The position numbers and the translations under genes were made by a program. The notes under the pieces were generated by a model that did not search any database, was not told where the DNA came from, and saw nothing but the letters and a program-made list of their open reading frames with translations. From Mallotus nudiflorus (lineage: Eukaryota; Streptophyta; Magnoliopsida; Malpighiales; Euphorbiaceae): a DNA stretch of 64,000 nt. This document shows, piece after piece, positions 20,968 through 32,675 of the stretch; the stretch's first letter is position 1; the number at the start of each line of letters is the position of its first letter. The stretch lies in the NCBI GenBank assembly GCA_947683625.1, contig CANTUR010000540.1, forward strand, positions 134,001-198,000, read 5' to 3'.

Positions 20968-21345
20968 CTGTTCCTTTCAAAGTTGATGTCACTCTATAAA
21001 AGCTCAATTAAATCATTCTTTCAAACCTTCTATATGATTACAATCATAAAAATTAAATTGCTAAATTAAATAATCATTGCTTCCAAGCGATGGCAATTTT
21101 CCTTGTTTATTACAGAAAGATAAACCTATTTGAATTATTTTTAAAAAATCTACATTTGCCTTGATGTTGGCATAGTACTCATCTCTTACATCATTTTTTC
21201 TTTTACAGTTTAAATATACTTCCATAGGGGTACTTAGGAATTCAATATTCATGAAAATATTCAGATATTCATCAAGGATTTTTCTAGTTAAGTAAAACTC
21301 AGGTTCAAGATTCTCAGCCCAAACATGTCTAATAATGATGGACAT
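20968..21345 (-). pseudogene. CAF1-like deadenylase relic, N-terminal piece
   Basis: Starts at the ATG 21343-21345 with MSIIIRHVWAENLEPEFYLT, as in plant CAF1 proteins (I-R-VW--NLE-EF). Then comes FMNIEFLSTPM, the place of the catalytic MDTEFPG block, in which the first catalytic D has become N. It goes on with YYANIKANVDFLKIIQIGLS and GKLPSLGSNDYLI, a stop at 21061-21063, QFNFYDCNHIEGLKE, a frame change, NDLIELL, a stop, then SDINFERN up to the gypsy insertion. Family members have a close match for each block in this order. It is a dead gene copy with at least two stops, one frameshift, one lost catalytic residue and two element insertions. The absence of introns agrees with the usual single-exon plant CAF1 genes. 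Confidence 0.85.
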
Positions 21346-21832
21346 TTTCTTTAACGGTGAATCAAAGCAACCAAAATTTTAGGAAAAAAAAAACTTCACG
21401 TCAACTGATAACACAATCCCTAAACAAAACTACATTTGATCCATAATCATATATATACACAAGAACCCAAGAAAGTGACTCACTAGGAGAAAGAATTCTT
21501 AATATATAGTTGATGCAAGAATGATAATTTTTCAAGTTTTATGGTAAAGACTGAGATTGTGAAATTATAAAGGATTTTCTTGATAAATAAGGATGGATTT
21601 TTATTATAGCTAGTTTCTTATAACTTGATGAAGAAACTAGAATGGGTTCATAGAAGATGAATGAGATATGGAGGTTTTTGTTTTATAAGAAAGATGGTTA
21701 TTTTCTATTTCTTGCTTAATGGAATCGACAAAAGTTAATCAGCCTTCAACAAATATAACATAAATTGGCGACTTAAAATTTTTCATTTGAAATAAACCTA
21801 TTGATATTAATTTTTACTCATATAATAATAAT
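21346..21832. other. AT-rich upstream flank of the CAF1 relic
   Basis: No protein signal. As the 5' flank of the minus-strand CAF1 relic it may hold its former promoter and leader, but no element can be named with confidence. Confidence 0.4.
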
Positions 21833-22693
21833 GCCTATTGGTCTAAAAAAATCTAAATCTTTTTGGTTTGTTGTGATTCTAGCCCATTTTAAAATCTTAA
21901 CAAAAATGACCAAAGTTGACAAATTAGTAGTAATAATAACAATGTTATAATAATATTGGTCTAAAAAATTCAAACCTTTTTTATCTGTTGTGATTTTAGC
22001 TCACCTTTAAAATCTTGACAAAAATGACCAAATTTGATAAATCAATAATTTTAGCCCAAAATAGATTTTGGTCAAAATTGAGTATGAAGGTGCGGACGTG
22101 GCATCCCATGTGGCACTATTGATATGAGACCTATTACCATATTAATGAAATGTTTGCATAAAAAGACCATATGTTTTCGATTTGTAGCAATTTTGTCCCA
22201 AATTTTTAGTTTTGGCATAAACATTTTAATTTTTCTATATATATATATATATTAGATGTTATTATTAAAATATTTATCATACACTTAACACTAAAAAAAG
22301 TAAGCTTTTTACTAAATTTTTAATTATTGAATTATTTCAAAATAAAATAATATTACATATTTAATAACAAACATTAATTAATAATAACATGTAATGTATT
22401 TAGAAAAAAAAAAGATATTAATGTTAAAATTTAAAATTTAGGACAAAATTGTTACACTTTGACAATATTTGGTCTCTTTATGTAAATATTTAGTTAATGT
22501 GATAGTAGGCCCAATATTAATAGTGCCATATAGGATACTAAGTTAGCACTTTCCATACTTAATTTTGACCAAATTAAGTTTGGGCTAAAATTGCTACTAA
22601 TTTATTAAATTTAGACATTTTTACCAAGATTATAGAAGTAAGCTAAAATCACAAGAAGTTGAAAATGTTTGGATTTTTTTTACCAATAGACCT
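21833..22693. mobile_element. foldback (Mutator-like) MITE with long inverted arms
   Basis: Left arm (about 21833-22200) and right arm (about 22445-22693) are inverted copies: left has TTTAGCCCAAAATAGATTTT, GGTCAAAATTGAGTATG and TGGCACTATTGATA; the reverse complement of the right has TTTAGCCCAAACTTAATTTG, GGTCAAAATTAAGTATGG and TGGCACTATTAATA. The left arm begins with a tandem duplication of about 118 bp (21834 and 21954 both start TATTGGTCTAAAAAA). The flanks are ATA repeats compatible with a 9-bp duplication AATAATAAT, but this is ambiguous in repetitive DNA. It has no coding capacity. Confidence 0.75.
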
Positions 22694-23336
22694 AATAATA
22701 ATAATAAAGAACAAAAATTTGCTATAAAAATAACAATAAGTATTTTGTTGTTATTTTAATCACGGAAATATATAAATAATTTTTTGCCTTTATAGTTTAT
22801 TTTTTTCACAGTAAATCGTTATATATATTTTTTATTGCAGTATGTCTTTTAATCAAAATCATATATTATAAAATATTCAATTGAGTGTTTATATTTCTAA
22901 ATTATATTTAATTAAGTTCTTATAATTTCAACTGTTAGTCAATTAGATCTTTATTTTTTAAAAGAAGATTTATTAAAATGACTTCATTAAAATTATTAAT
23001 GTTTTAAAAATATATTTTTATTATTTTCTCATTGAAATATAAATAATTATTTTCTAATAATAAAAATATGTATAATTTTCAAAACTTAAAAGCTATATGT
23101 ATAGAAAATTTAATTTAAATATATATAATAAATATTTTATCTAATTTGATTTAAAAAAATTTAATTGATCATTAACATTTATACATCTAATTAATAGATT
23201 TGCAATTTCATTAATTTAAATATTTAATAAAATATTTTATAATTAATTCAACTTTTTTACATATGATAAATTATAATCTTAATTCATCATAAATTAAAAC
23301 AGGAAACTTTAATAAATAAGACAAAGTTAAAAGTTG

Positions 23337-23384
<48 letters not shown>

Positions 23385-23655
23385 TCTCTTAGTTTGGACA
23401 TGTCTTCCAAATTGTGATACTTTTACACATTGTATAATTTCACAAAACTACAAAATCACAAAATGCACTAAACAAATTAAATAAGGCATTATCACAAAAG
23501 GTTCATAAAATTGAAAGGTTCATAAAACTGATATCGTCACAAAAGTGAAAAAAAATAATATTAAAAAACAAATGATATTAAATTGTAATCATCTTTAACT
23601 AGCCAATTAAAATTTTCTCTTCATATTTTACTTTTTAACTTTTTTTTATTTTGGG

Positions 23656-23710
<55 letters not shown>

Positions 23711-24053
23711 ATATTCTCTTTCTTACAAATTAATTTTTTAAAAATGTATTGCCTTTAAAACTATTTGCATTTCTATATTCTTTTTTTATCAATAATTTTA
23801 AAATCGAGTAAAATAATATGAATTTAACGTGTAAAATTGAAATACTTATTAATTAAGATTTGAAAATTTAATTAAATAATGAGTAATTGATTACTTATAT
23901 ACATTAATATTAATTACAATTATATGTGTGTAATTAATTATAAAGATATTGATTTTTAATTTCTCAATCTACTATACAAAAAAATCAATAAATTGGAAAA
24001 AAAAAAATCTAAATATCTATATCCTCAAAATCAATTTAATAAGAAACGAAACC
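22694..24053. other. AT-rich intergenic DNA with TA microsatellites
   Basis: No coding signal on either strand. It contains TA dinucleotide runs at about 23340-23382 and 23658-23708. Confidence 0.6.
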
Positions 24054-24915
24054 CTACAGGTTACAGTCCTTCAATAATAAAGATAAGAAGCTGGGGTGGA
24101 CATTAAAACTATTACATCCAAAAACTATAGTAGAAGAGTTCTTTGATAACCAATCCGCAACTCCACTAAATTTTCTTAGAATCAATTCTGTGACCGTAAG
24201 TGGGTTTAAAGTTCTCAATCTATAAATCTCTTCTACCACAGCAGACACTTCCCTAGGACCTTCTTTACCAGCAGTGTTGCTTAGATCCACAACTTCTATG
24301 CAATTCGTTTCCACCACTATGTATTGGGAAGGGTGTTTGCAAGCATACCTCACAGCAAGTCTGATAGCCTGTATCTCTGCTTGAAGAGGTGAAGTGCTGA
24401 ACCCTTCTCAATGCCTATGTGAACGACATTCCCATTAGAGTCCCTACTTACAAAGGCTATTTGACACATCTTTTGATTCTTCTGGAATGACTCATCGCAG
24501 TTTATCTTCCAATTATCCACATTAGGAGGTAATCATATATCCTTCTCAAGACCACTTTCTCTTCCATTTAAATTGTTCCCTGAGCTCAATATTTGGTCAT
24601 TTTCATATTGAAATGTCTGCCAGCTTGTTTGTCTTCAAATTGCAACAAGTTCCTCACTTTCCAAATGTTCCAACAAATGATTGCAGCCAAATTTAATAAA
24701 TCCGGGTAGTTTGTCTCTACTGGTCAGTCTATGAAAGAAAGAAGAAAAGGTTCTTTAGGAGTACAACCAAATTGGCTTGCATGCCAAATAAGTTTGGAAT
24801 GATCACAAAGGAATAACACATGAACTAGATTCTCCTGTGCTGAATTGCAGCGTTTACACATCCCATCTTTACCAAGTCCTCTTCATATTTGGTTGTCTTT
24901 TGTTGCCACTACATT
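24054..24915 (-). pseudogene. LINE ORF2, C-terminal part (zinc domain and RNase H)
   Basis: The 3' part of a minus-strand L1-type retrotransposon. From 24915 downwards: NVVATKDNQI, KDGMCKRCNSAQENLVHVLF (the zf-RVT cysteine/histidine block), LAAIICWNIWKVRN, then VETNCIEVVDLSN and RKFSGVADWLSKNSS of the RNase H domain, with ADWLAK-like and ES/TDC-like words. The stop at 24054 closes the frame. The gene resumes at 29993 beyond an inserted copia array; the frame RDAH(R)NVVATKDN reads across the junction when one target duplication is removed. Stops and frame changes are present throughout. Confidence 0.85.
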
Positions 24916-24920
24916 CGATG

Positions 24921-25407
24921 TGTTGGGGGAAAATGAGCCCCTTACAACCCTTACAATCCAACATGTACTTTCACCAGTTTAGATCACAACATGAACAAAA
25001 ATATTTGAAAAATAAAAGAGAAAAACACAAAATAATTTAATATGAAAAACTCCAAAATCGAGAAAAACCACGGGTAATCAAAAGACAACCAAAATGAAAA
25101 ATATTCATTATGTGGAAAATTATTATAACCACACTACAAAATATTTAACTCTTCCACATATCTAAAAGCTCAAGTACACCCCAAGAGAATTTCCCATAAA
25201 TTTTGTACTAATATAACTAATAGCTTTGAATGTTACACCAAATATTACATGGTGATTAACACATACCAAATATTTGTGGTGATTGACACATTTAATAAAG
25301 GAGGCGGAGGAGTCTTTTTATAACCAACTAACTCCCTCCTTCCTTCTCTTCTAACCAATGTGGGATAACACCCATTTTTTTTTAATTTTTTTTATCATCT
25401 TTCATCA
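24921..25407 (-). repeat. array LTR A (487 bp)
   Basis: Left terminal LTR of the array. Relative to B and C it has a small internal duplication near 24945-24960 (CCTTACAACCCTTACAA). Confidence 0.85.
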
Positions 25408-26406
25408 ATCTCCACCATGGTTAAAAAAAATTAAAAGATCAACAGTTACCTCACCATCAGCTATGATACTCATAATTTTAAAAAATAAAAATTGTCATAC
25501 TCCACCATAAGAGTATACACATTTGGAATTCATTAACTCTAAGAATTTTCAAGTCGACCAGTTCATGTCGAAAAACTGCTAATAAGTTATGGTGCAACTT
25601 CTAATATTGACTTTTCTAGGAAGCTCATTAGCCATCGACATTAATTCCACCACACACTTTACATCAACTATCAATCAATATCCGTGTGCAAACTTGTGGA
25701 CTCACAAGCAGTAACACGTCCTCTTTCATGGCAAACCTTGGAGATCAATAACATGCCAAAAGGATAATCCTATCTCTTATGGAGAAAAGAGACCCACTTC
25801 TGGCAACAATATCAGTATCTCTATTTACTAATTTTAGAGTAATTTATCAAACCTCGCTCCATTGATAATTTTTCTTTAGGTACCAAAATTGCCTACACCT
25901 TCAAATTATTGTGTAAACCATATTGATTATCATTGACTTCATCTCACCACAAGTCAATATTAACACACTTATCAAATTTCTCCACCTCAAACTCAAACTT
26001 ATTTTTGCTTAACAATATACAATACCTCTGTGTACTTGAACAATACTTCCTGTTACAGTGACCTCACTCGTGATTAATGAGTGAACAATTGTGTCTACAA
26101 AATACATAAAGCAATTTTCTAGGAGAGATTGGGGGGACACAAACGGTACCAGTTAAGTCCCAACTTCCTTAGGCGATTATAGCTTTCCTGACAAAATTTT
26201 CTTGGCTGTACTTATTTACACAATACTATACTCAATAAACACAATACAAAATGACATCCAGTTGGATCACAATAATTTCTAAAAAATCTTTTCTGATGTG
26301 GAAGATCGGACAAAGCAGTAATCACAGAGCATACTAAGAATTTTAAATAAATTCCTATGTCGCCTTTAAGCTCGTCTCTTATTGAACCATTGGCTCTGAT
26401 ATCAAT
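25408..26406 (-). pseudogene. array body 1 with gag N-terminal remnant
   Basis: A body of about 1.0 kb between LTRs A and B. On the minus strand it encodes a degenerate copy of the gag start seen in body 2 (about 25760-26020, KFEFEVEKFDKCVNIDLW). In copia gag the word VEKFDG--DF-LWR opens the protein. Several stops are present. No protease, polymerase or integrase sequence remains. Confidence 0.7.
26393..26405 (-). promoter_or_regulatory. array primer binding site
   Basis: Minus-strand TTGATATCAGAGC immediately inside LTR B, one base away from the initiator methionine tRNA complement over its core. The equivalent site by LTR C (29500-29519) is eroded. Confidence 0.8.
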
Positions 26407-26879
26407 TGTTGGGGAAAATGAGCCCCTTATAATCCAACAAGTACCTTCACCACTTTAGATCACAACATGAACAAAAGTACTTGAGAAATAAAAGAGAGAA
26501 ACATATAATAATGTAACATGGAAAACTCCAAAATGGAGAAAAACCACTAGCATTGTCAAAAGACAACCAAGAGAAACAATTTTTACTATGTGAAAAATTA
26601 TTACAACTACACTATAAAATATTTAACTCTCACACATACTCAAAAGCTCAAGTACCCCAAGAGAATTTCCCATAAAATCTATACTAGTATAGCTAATAGC
26701 TCTGAATGGTACACCAAATATTACATGGTGATTAATATACACTAAATATTTGTGGTGATTGACACACTTAACAAAGGAGGGGAAGGAGTCCTTTTATAAC
26801 CAACTAATTACCTCCTTCCTTCTCTTCTAACTAATGTGGGATAACATCCATTTTTAATTTTTTTTATCATCTTTCAACA
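26407..26879 (-). repeat. array LTR B, central and shared (473 bp)
   Basis: TGTTGGGG...TTTCAACA. It carries a primer binding site on its left and a polypurine tract (minus CATGGTGGAGAT) on its right, so it served as 5' LTR of body 1 and 3' LTR of body 2. Confidence 0.88.
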
Positions 26880-27279
26880 ATCTCCACCATGATTAAAAAA
26901 AATTAAAAGATCAACAGCTAGCTCACTATCAACTATGACACTCATAATTTTAAAAAACAAGAATTTCCATACTCCACCATAAGAGTATACACACTTGGAA
27001 TTCACCAACAAGTTATGGTGCAACTTGTAATACACAACAAGAATTGGCATACTCCAATTGCAATATGGGATAACACTTGGAATACACAACAAGAGTTATC
27101 ATCCTCTACTAATAATTTTCACCTCGGCCAGTTCATGTTGAAAAACTGCTAATAAGTTATGGTGCAACTTCCAATATTGACTTTTCTAGCAAGTTCATTA
27201 GCCATTGACATCAATTCTACCACACACCTTGCATCAACTATCAACCAATGCTCGTGTGCAAACTTGTGGACCCGCTAGT

Positions 27280-28818
27280 TGTTAGTGGTATGCACTAGGT
27301 CAATCATTTGATTATGCATTAACTTTCTTATTTTATTAATAAAGAGGTATTTCATTATCATTTGATTTTATGATAATTATATGAATGGTTAATTCTTACT
27401 AAGGCCATCAAGTATGTGACTTGATAGTAAAACCCTTAGATTAAAATAAGAGTTCTATTCTAATTATCCCTAGCCATTTATTCATTATATAAATATTAAA
27501 GTATTAAGGCTAGTATGATGTTGACTAATGGTTATGTTTTACTAATCATGAATATGAGATATCAAGTTAAATCTTAGGTACATGATGAGAGATCATGTAC
27601 TGGATTGACCCACTATGAGAATACTACATAGATTATTGTCATAAGTATTTCTCATCACAATAATTTTATTTTGGTCCTTTGACCTTGAAATCATCATGGA
27701 TTTCTACATAGCTATTTTATGTTTTGACACATTTTAACATTATCTTTAACCGGACGATTAAATTGGAATGTTGTTGGATATGAAATTAGTTATGTGAGGA
27801 ATGTGAGTGATTCAGAAGGAATTTATCCCTCATTAATATGAGAAAGATATCTATGGGCCCCTTGATGAGATAGACTAAAGAAAATTGCATAGCCATGCTG
27901 AAATGAATTGATAAAGAGTTATCATTTTCAGTCTACTTGGAATCAAGTCATAATATTGAACTATATAAGGATGACATTCTATGCCTTATGTTCAATTAAG
28001 ATATCATGTGATAAAGGGATAATAAAATTCATTGTAATTAGGTTATGTTGGATTATTGACTTCACATGACTTGGGTAGTCATAATGTCTTGTTAGAGGCC
28101 ACTTATGACTTATAGGCCTAAATAGAGATTTAGGCCTACTACCAATGTTATGTGAACCTACAGGGTCACACACTTAGAACAAGCCCAAAACGAATATGGG
28201 TTTAATAAGCCCAAAATAAACTCGCAAATAAAAAATTAAAGTGTTTTATTTATTTATTTGTTTATTTATTTAAGATAAATTTTATTTTAAATAAATAAAT
28301 AAGATATTATTTCTGATTTGTTTTTAAACAAAATCAGAATATAATAAATAGAAATTATCAAAAGGTCATTGGTAGGTGAAACCCTAATTTGGAGTCTATA
28401 AATATGTTATATTCTCTAGGGTTTCATACACTGGTTTTTCTACCTCAAAATTCATTTTCTTTCTCCTTAGAAAACAAAGACAGAGTTTTTTCTTTTGTTC
28501 TTGATTTGTGAGACAATCAAGGAGGTTGCTAGCGCACACACTCCAATTCGTTTTGTGAAGGGCTGTTCATGTGGATACCTATAGAGGACGCATCCTTTTA
28601 GAGACGTCTTGATCCGAACAACCAAGCTAAAAAGCTCGAGGTAAGGTGTCACCGGTGTGAACCTCCTCTCATCCTTCCTGAAAATCTTGCCTCTTCTACG
28701 TTTTGGTGAGATTCTTGAAATCCTAGATTTAATCAAGTAGTCGAATTACATGGATCCAGGCTTGGGTACGTGATAAAATTTTAATTTTTTCGCTGTGTTT
28801 GTATCATGAATCCCAACA
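27280..28818 (+). mobile_element. solo LTR, 1539 bp, TSD CTAGT
   Basis: Inserted in array body 2. The target duplication CTAGT flanks it at 27275-27279 and 28819-28823. The ends are TGTTAGTGG...TCCCAACA. Body 1 continues without it at the same point (about 25705), which proves the insertion. A TATA box (TCTATAAATAT, about 28395-28405) on + followed by a pyrimidine-rich leader gives the orientation. There is no internal region, primer binding site or coding domain, so it is a recombination remnant. Length and promoter layout suggest a copia family with long LTRs; that part is inference. Small open frames in it are chance. Confidence 0.85.
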
Positions 28819-28858
28819 CTAGTAGTAACACATCCTCTTCTATGACAAACCTTGGAGA

Positions 28859-29128
28859 TTAATAACAAGCCAAAAGGATAATCCTTTCACTTATGGAGAA
28901 AAGAGACCCACTGCTGGCGACAATATCAATATCTCTATTCACTGATTTTGGAGCAATTTGCCAACCTCGCTCAACCGGTAATTTTTCTTTAGGTGCTAAA
29001 ATTGCCCACACCTTCAAATTCTTATGTAAACCATATTGATTATCATTGACTTCATCTCGCCAAAAGTCAATATCAACACATTCATCAAATTTCTCCACCT
29101 TAAACTTAAGCTTATTTTTGCTTAACAA
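28859..29128 (-). pseudogene. array body 2, gag N-terminal remnant
   Basis: An open stretch of 89 codons: MLSKNKLKFKVEKFDECVDI then DFWRDEVNDNQYGLHKNLKV. The first 40 residues match the opening of copia gag (F-VEKF-G--DF-LWR-----L). What follows does not resemble gag, and the frame ends after CY. It could never form a capsid by itself. The matching part in body 1 is more damaged. Confidence 0.7.
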
Positions 29129-29519
29129 TACACAGTACCCTTATATACTTAAACAGTACTTCTTGTTACAATGACCTCACTCGTGATTAATGAGTGAACA
29201 ATTCTATCTACAAAATACACTAAGAAAGTTTTCAGGAGAGATTGAGGGGACACAAACGGTACCGATTAAGTCCCAACTTCCTTAGGCGATTATAGCCTTT
29301 ATGATAAAACTTTCTTGGCTGTACTTATTTACACAATACCACACTTAATAAATACAATACAAAATGACCTCCAGTTGGATCATAATAACTTCTAAAAAAT
29401 CTTTTCTGATGTGGAAGATCGGACAAAGATGCAACCATAGAGCATACTAAGAATTTTAAAGAAATTCCTATGCTACCTTCAAGCTCGTCTCTTACTGAAC
29501 CATCAACTATAATATCAAT

Positions 29520-29992
29520 TGTTGGGGAAAATAAGCCCTTTACAATCTAATAAGTACCTTCACCACTTTAGATCACAACATGAACAAAAATACTTGAGAA
29601 ATAAAAGAGAGAAACATACAATAATTTAATGTGAAAAACTCCAAAATGGAGAAAAATCACGGGCATTGTCAAAAGACAACCAAGAGAAAAAATATTCACT
29701 ATGTGGAAAATTATTACAACCACACTATAAAATATTTAATTCTTACACATACCCAAAAGCTCAAGTACACTCCAAGAGAATTTCCTATAAAATATGTACT
29801 AGTTAACTAATAGCTCTGAATGGTACACCAAATATTAGATGGTGATTAACACACACCAAATATTTATGGTGATTGACACACTTAACAAAGAAGGGGGAGT
29901 AGTCCTTTTATAACCAACTAACTCCTTCCTTCATTCTCTTATAAACAATGTGGGCTAATATCCATTTTTATTTTTTTTATCATCTTTCAACA
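29520..29992 (-). repeat. array LTR C (473 bp)
   Basis: Right terminal LTR, ends TGTTGGGG...TTTCAACA, same length as LTR B. It is the 5' LTR in the sense of transcription. Confidence 0.88.
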
Positions 29993-32675
29993 CCATGCGC
30001 ATCTCTATATGAAATTTCTAAATTTTGGAGTCACCTTTGGATTCCAAATTGAGTTCCCCAACACCTTATCCTTAACATTTTCATTTCTAGAATTATGAGC
30101 TATTCTTTTGTCCCTTTGATTTTGATTCAAACATTTATAGCCAGAATTTACTAAGTATTAGCCCAATCTTTCAAAGTGCCATTCTATCATGTCTCTTCCA
30201 AGATAAGAATTTACAAGTATGCATTGAATCACTTTACTTTCTTCCTTAGAGAATAGAGTATTTAGGATATTTTCTTTCCACTTGCTAGAAATTTGATCAA
30301 TTTAAGTCCCTAACCATAAAGTAATATGCTCCTTCCAACCTGCTTGTTTGAACTCATAAGGGGTCTGTGAGTCTGTCTAAATTTGAACACTTAAACCTAA
30401 GCTAATGTCCATCTATAGCCTTTTTCCACTATAGCTCTTCCTTCCTTTAAGCTTGACCAAATACATGGTGCTTTTTGGCCTTGTTTAGCATTCATGAAGT
30501 TTGTAAATAGATAATAGATAACTTTCAGCTATTTTGTGTAGACAGTGTCCAGGTTTCAAATAATTTGCTAGCCCATTTTACTTAATATAGCAAAGTTGAA
30601 TTTCTCAATTTCTCTAAACCCCATTCTTCCCCATTTTTTGAATAAGTTAATGATTCTTATTTAACCCAGTGCATCTTCTACTTTTCAATGTCTTAGTGCT
30701 TCCAGGATCTTCAAACCAGCTTCTCAATGTCCTTTATGATGCTTGAAGGTATCTTGAAGACATGCATCACTACAATGGTAAAGCTTGAAGAACAACTTTT
30801 ATCATTATCTCCCTCCCTACTTATGTTAAGAATTTTATCTTCCATGCTTGAGTCTTTTCTTGAATTCTTTGCACTAGATAATTGAGCATTTTTTTTAGGA
30901 ATTCCTAGATATTTAGAGGAACAATTTTATCCTTTAATGATGAAAGTATTTTAGATTTGGGATCTCAACTCTCAATTAGTATCTATACTAAATATTAATT
31001 CAAATTTGTCTATGTTTATTTTTTACCTCGACACCTTTGTATACTCTTCAAGCAACTTTTTACAGTGTTCCACCTCTTAAGTATTCACTTCCCTATAAAC
31101 AAAGAGTGTGTGTCTACTAGGCAATATCTTGTAATCCTTATCCCTTGTAAGTGGCCTTCTAGATGCTCTTTTTTTACCAATCTAGATAAGTGATCTGCTG
31201 TCAAGATGAAGAGGTAGGGAGATATTAGGTCTCCTTACCTCAAACCTCTCCTAGGATTAAAACTTTTAGTTATATAGCCATTAATTGAGATGAAGTAGGT
31301 AACTTTATCCACACAAGCCATGATCAATTTTACCCATCTCTCATGAAAGCCCAGTTGTCTTTAAATTTGTTTTAGGAACCCCTAATTCACTTTATCGTAA
31401 ACCTTTGCCAGATTCAGCTTTAGAGCAAAACAATAATTCCTTAGTCTATTAGCAAGGACTTTTGATATAATTTTATAAGTAAAATTATAACAACTAATTG
31501 GCCTAAATTCTTCAAATCTTTCTAGATGTTTTTTCTTTAGGACTAAAACTATTATTGCTTGGTTAAGAGTAATCAGAATAGTACCTACTTCAAAGAAGCT
31601 CTTCATTGCTTGTAAGACCTCTTCCTTGATAATCTCCCAATAATTTCCACATCATTGTTCAATTCCATAAGCTTACTATCATACTATTTTTATAAATATT
31701 GTACCTCCACTGCTCTTTTTAATCCATTGCGCTTATTGAGATTTTATTTTTAATATTTGATTTGCATGCCTTCTCTGTACTATAATAAGGTTGAAAGATG
31801 AGTGTTTTTATCGCCTTCTTTCAACCATTGCATATGAGATCTTTGTTTGCAATATATCCCTTTTTCTTTCCATAATTGAGTAATTTCATTATGAGCCGAT
31901 AAGAGTTCATTTTTTTTTCACTTCATTAAAATCCCCTTTCATTGCCTCCTCAAATTTCCTCTGTATATCATTTGATCTTTTCTCTTTACCCTCACATTTG
32001 CTCCTACACCATTTCACCATTTCCCCTCCTTAAATGTAGATTATTTTCCCATTCACTAGTATCTCCATTCTCCAACCAACTTTTTTAGATGATCTCTTCG
32101 CAATCTTCTTGCATTTCCTACTTAGCTTCACATTTAAATCTACTTTTTTTCATCTTACTATAACCCAAACTTAGACACACTAGTCTATGGTCTGATCCTA
32201 GGAAACTTCCATGCTCAACAATAGCAAATTCATATATAACCACCCATTTAGCATTAGCTAGAGCTCTATCTAACCTAGCTTGAATATTTCTTTCCTTTAT
32301 TTGTTTGTTATGCCATGTAAAAGTACCTCCTTTATATCCCAAATTGACTCGAGTGCATTCATAAACTAGCTTATTAAAATCTTTTACTTATGAAAAAGAA
32401 AGGAAGTTACCTTCCATTTTCTCTTCCGCTTTTAGGCAAGCATTAAAATCACCAATTTGCAACCATGGAATACCTCCCTTCATGTCAAGCTTTCTCACTT
32501 CGTTCCTAATCTCTATTTTTTTTTCCTTTTTTGGACTTGCATAAATCCCTCTGAAATGCCATACATCAAAGAAGTTTAGATATCTATGTATAATTTTTAG
32601 ATCCCAACCATTAACCCACCATAATGCCAAACCTTCCAATTTGCCTTTTGGATCCTAGTATTCTCCATGTTTGAA
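29993..32675 (-). pseudogene. LINE ORF2, endonuclease and reverse transcriptase part
   Basis: Read on minus: the endonuclease begins at about 32670 inside the domain with KLEGLALWWVNGWDLK, then GGIPWLQIGDFNACLKAEEK (GDFN motif, 32388-32639). Next GTFTWHNKQIKERNIQARLD and HGSFLGSDHRLVCLSLGYSK (SDH motif, 32118-32342). Reverse transcriptase has VLKKKHLERFEEFRPISCYN, YKIISKVLANRLRNY and then ALKLNLAKVYDKVN (31382-31606), with about 40 residues missing between them. Further down, eroded words such as ITRYCLVDTLFVY match the region before the FADD box. The 5' start of ORF2 and ORF1 are absent, as expected for 5' truncation or decay. It connects to 24054-24915 across the copia array. Confidence 0.85.

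Larger units (their letters stand above)
24921..29992 (-). mobile_element. non-autonomous copia array with three LTRs
   Basis: Three LTR copies (24921-25407, 26407-26879, 29520-29992), each starting TGTTGGGG and ending TTTCAACA or TTTCATCA, separate two copies of a short body of about 1.0 kb. The orientation is minus: the primer binding site lies left of LTR B (26393-26405, TTGATATCAGAGC) and a polypurine tract GGTGGAGAT adjoins LTRs A and B. The flanking 5 bases are CGATG (24916-24920) and CCATG (29993-29997), one mismatch apart. The bodies keep only a gag N-terminus, so the element depended on others. The second body carries a solo LTR. An LTR-body-LTR-body-LTR layout is expected from recombination between elements or successive insertion. 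Confidence 0.85.

Noticed and set aside
20809..21069. Plus-strand open frame of 86 codons, hydrophobic
   Set aside because: It spans the gypsy LTR end, the target duplication and the CAF1 relic in antisense; it is a shadow.
28467..28736. Minus-strand frame of 89 codons in the solo LTR
   Set aside because: Antisense to the LTR leader and promoter, with no family motif and no matching frame elsewhere.
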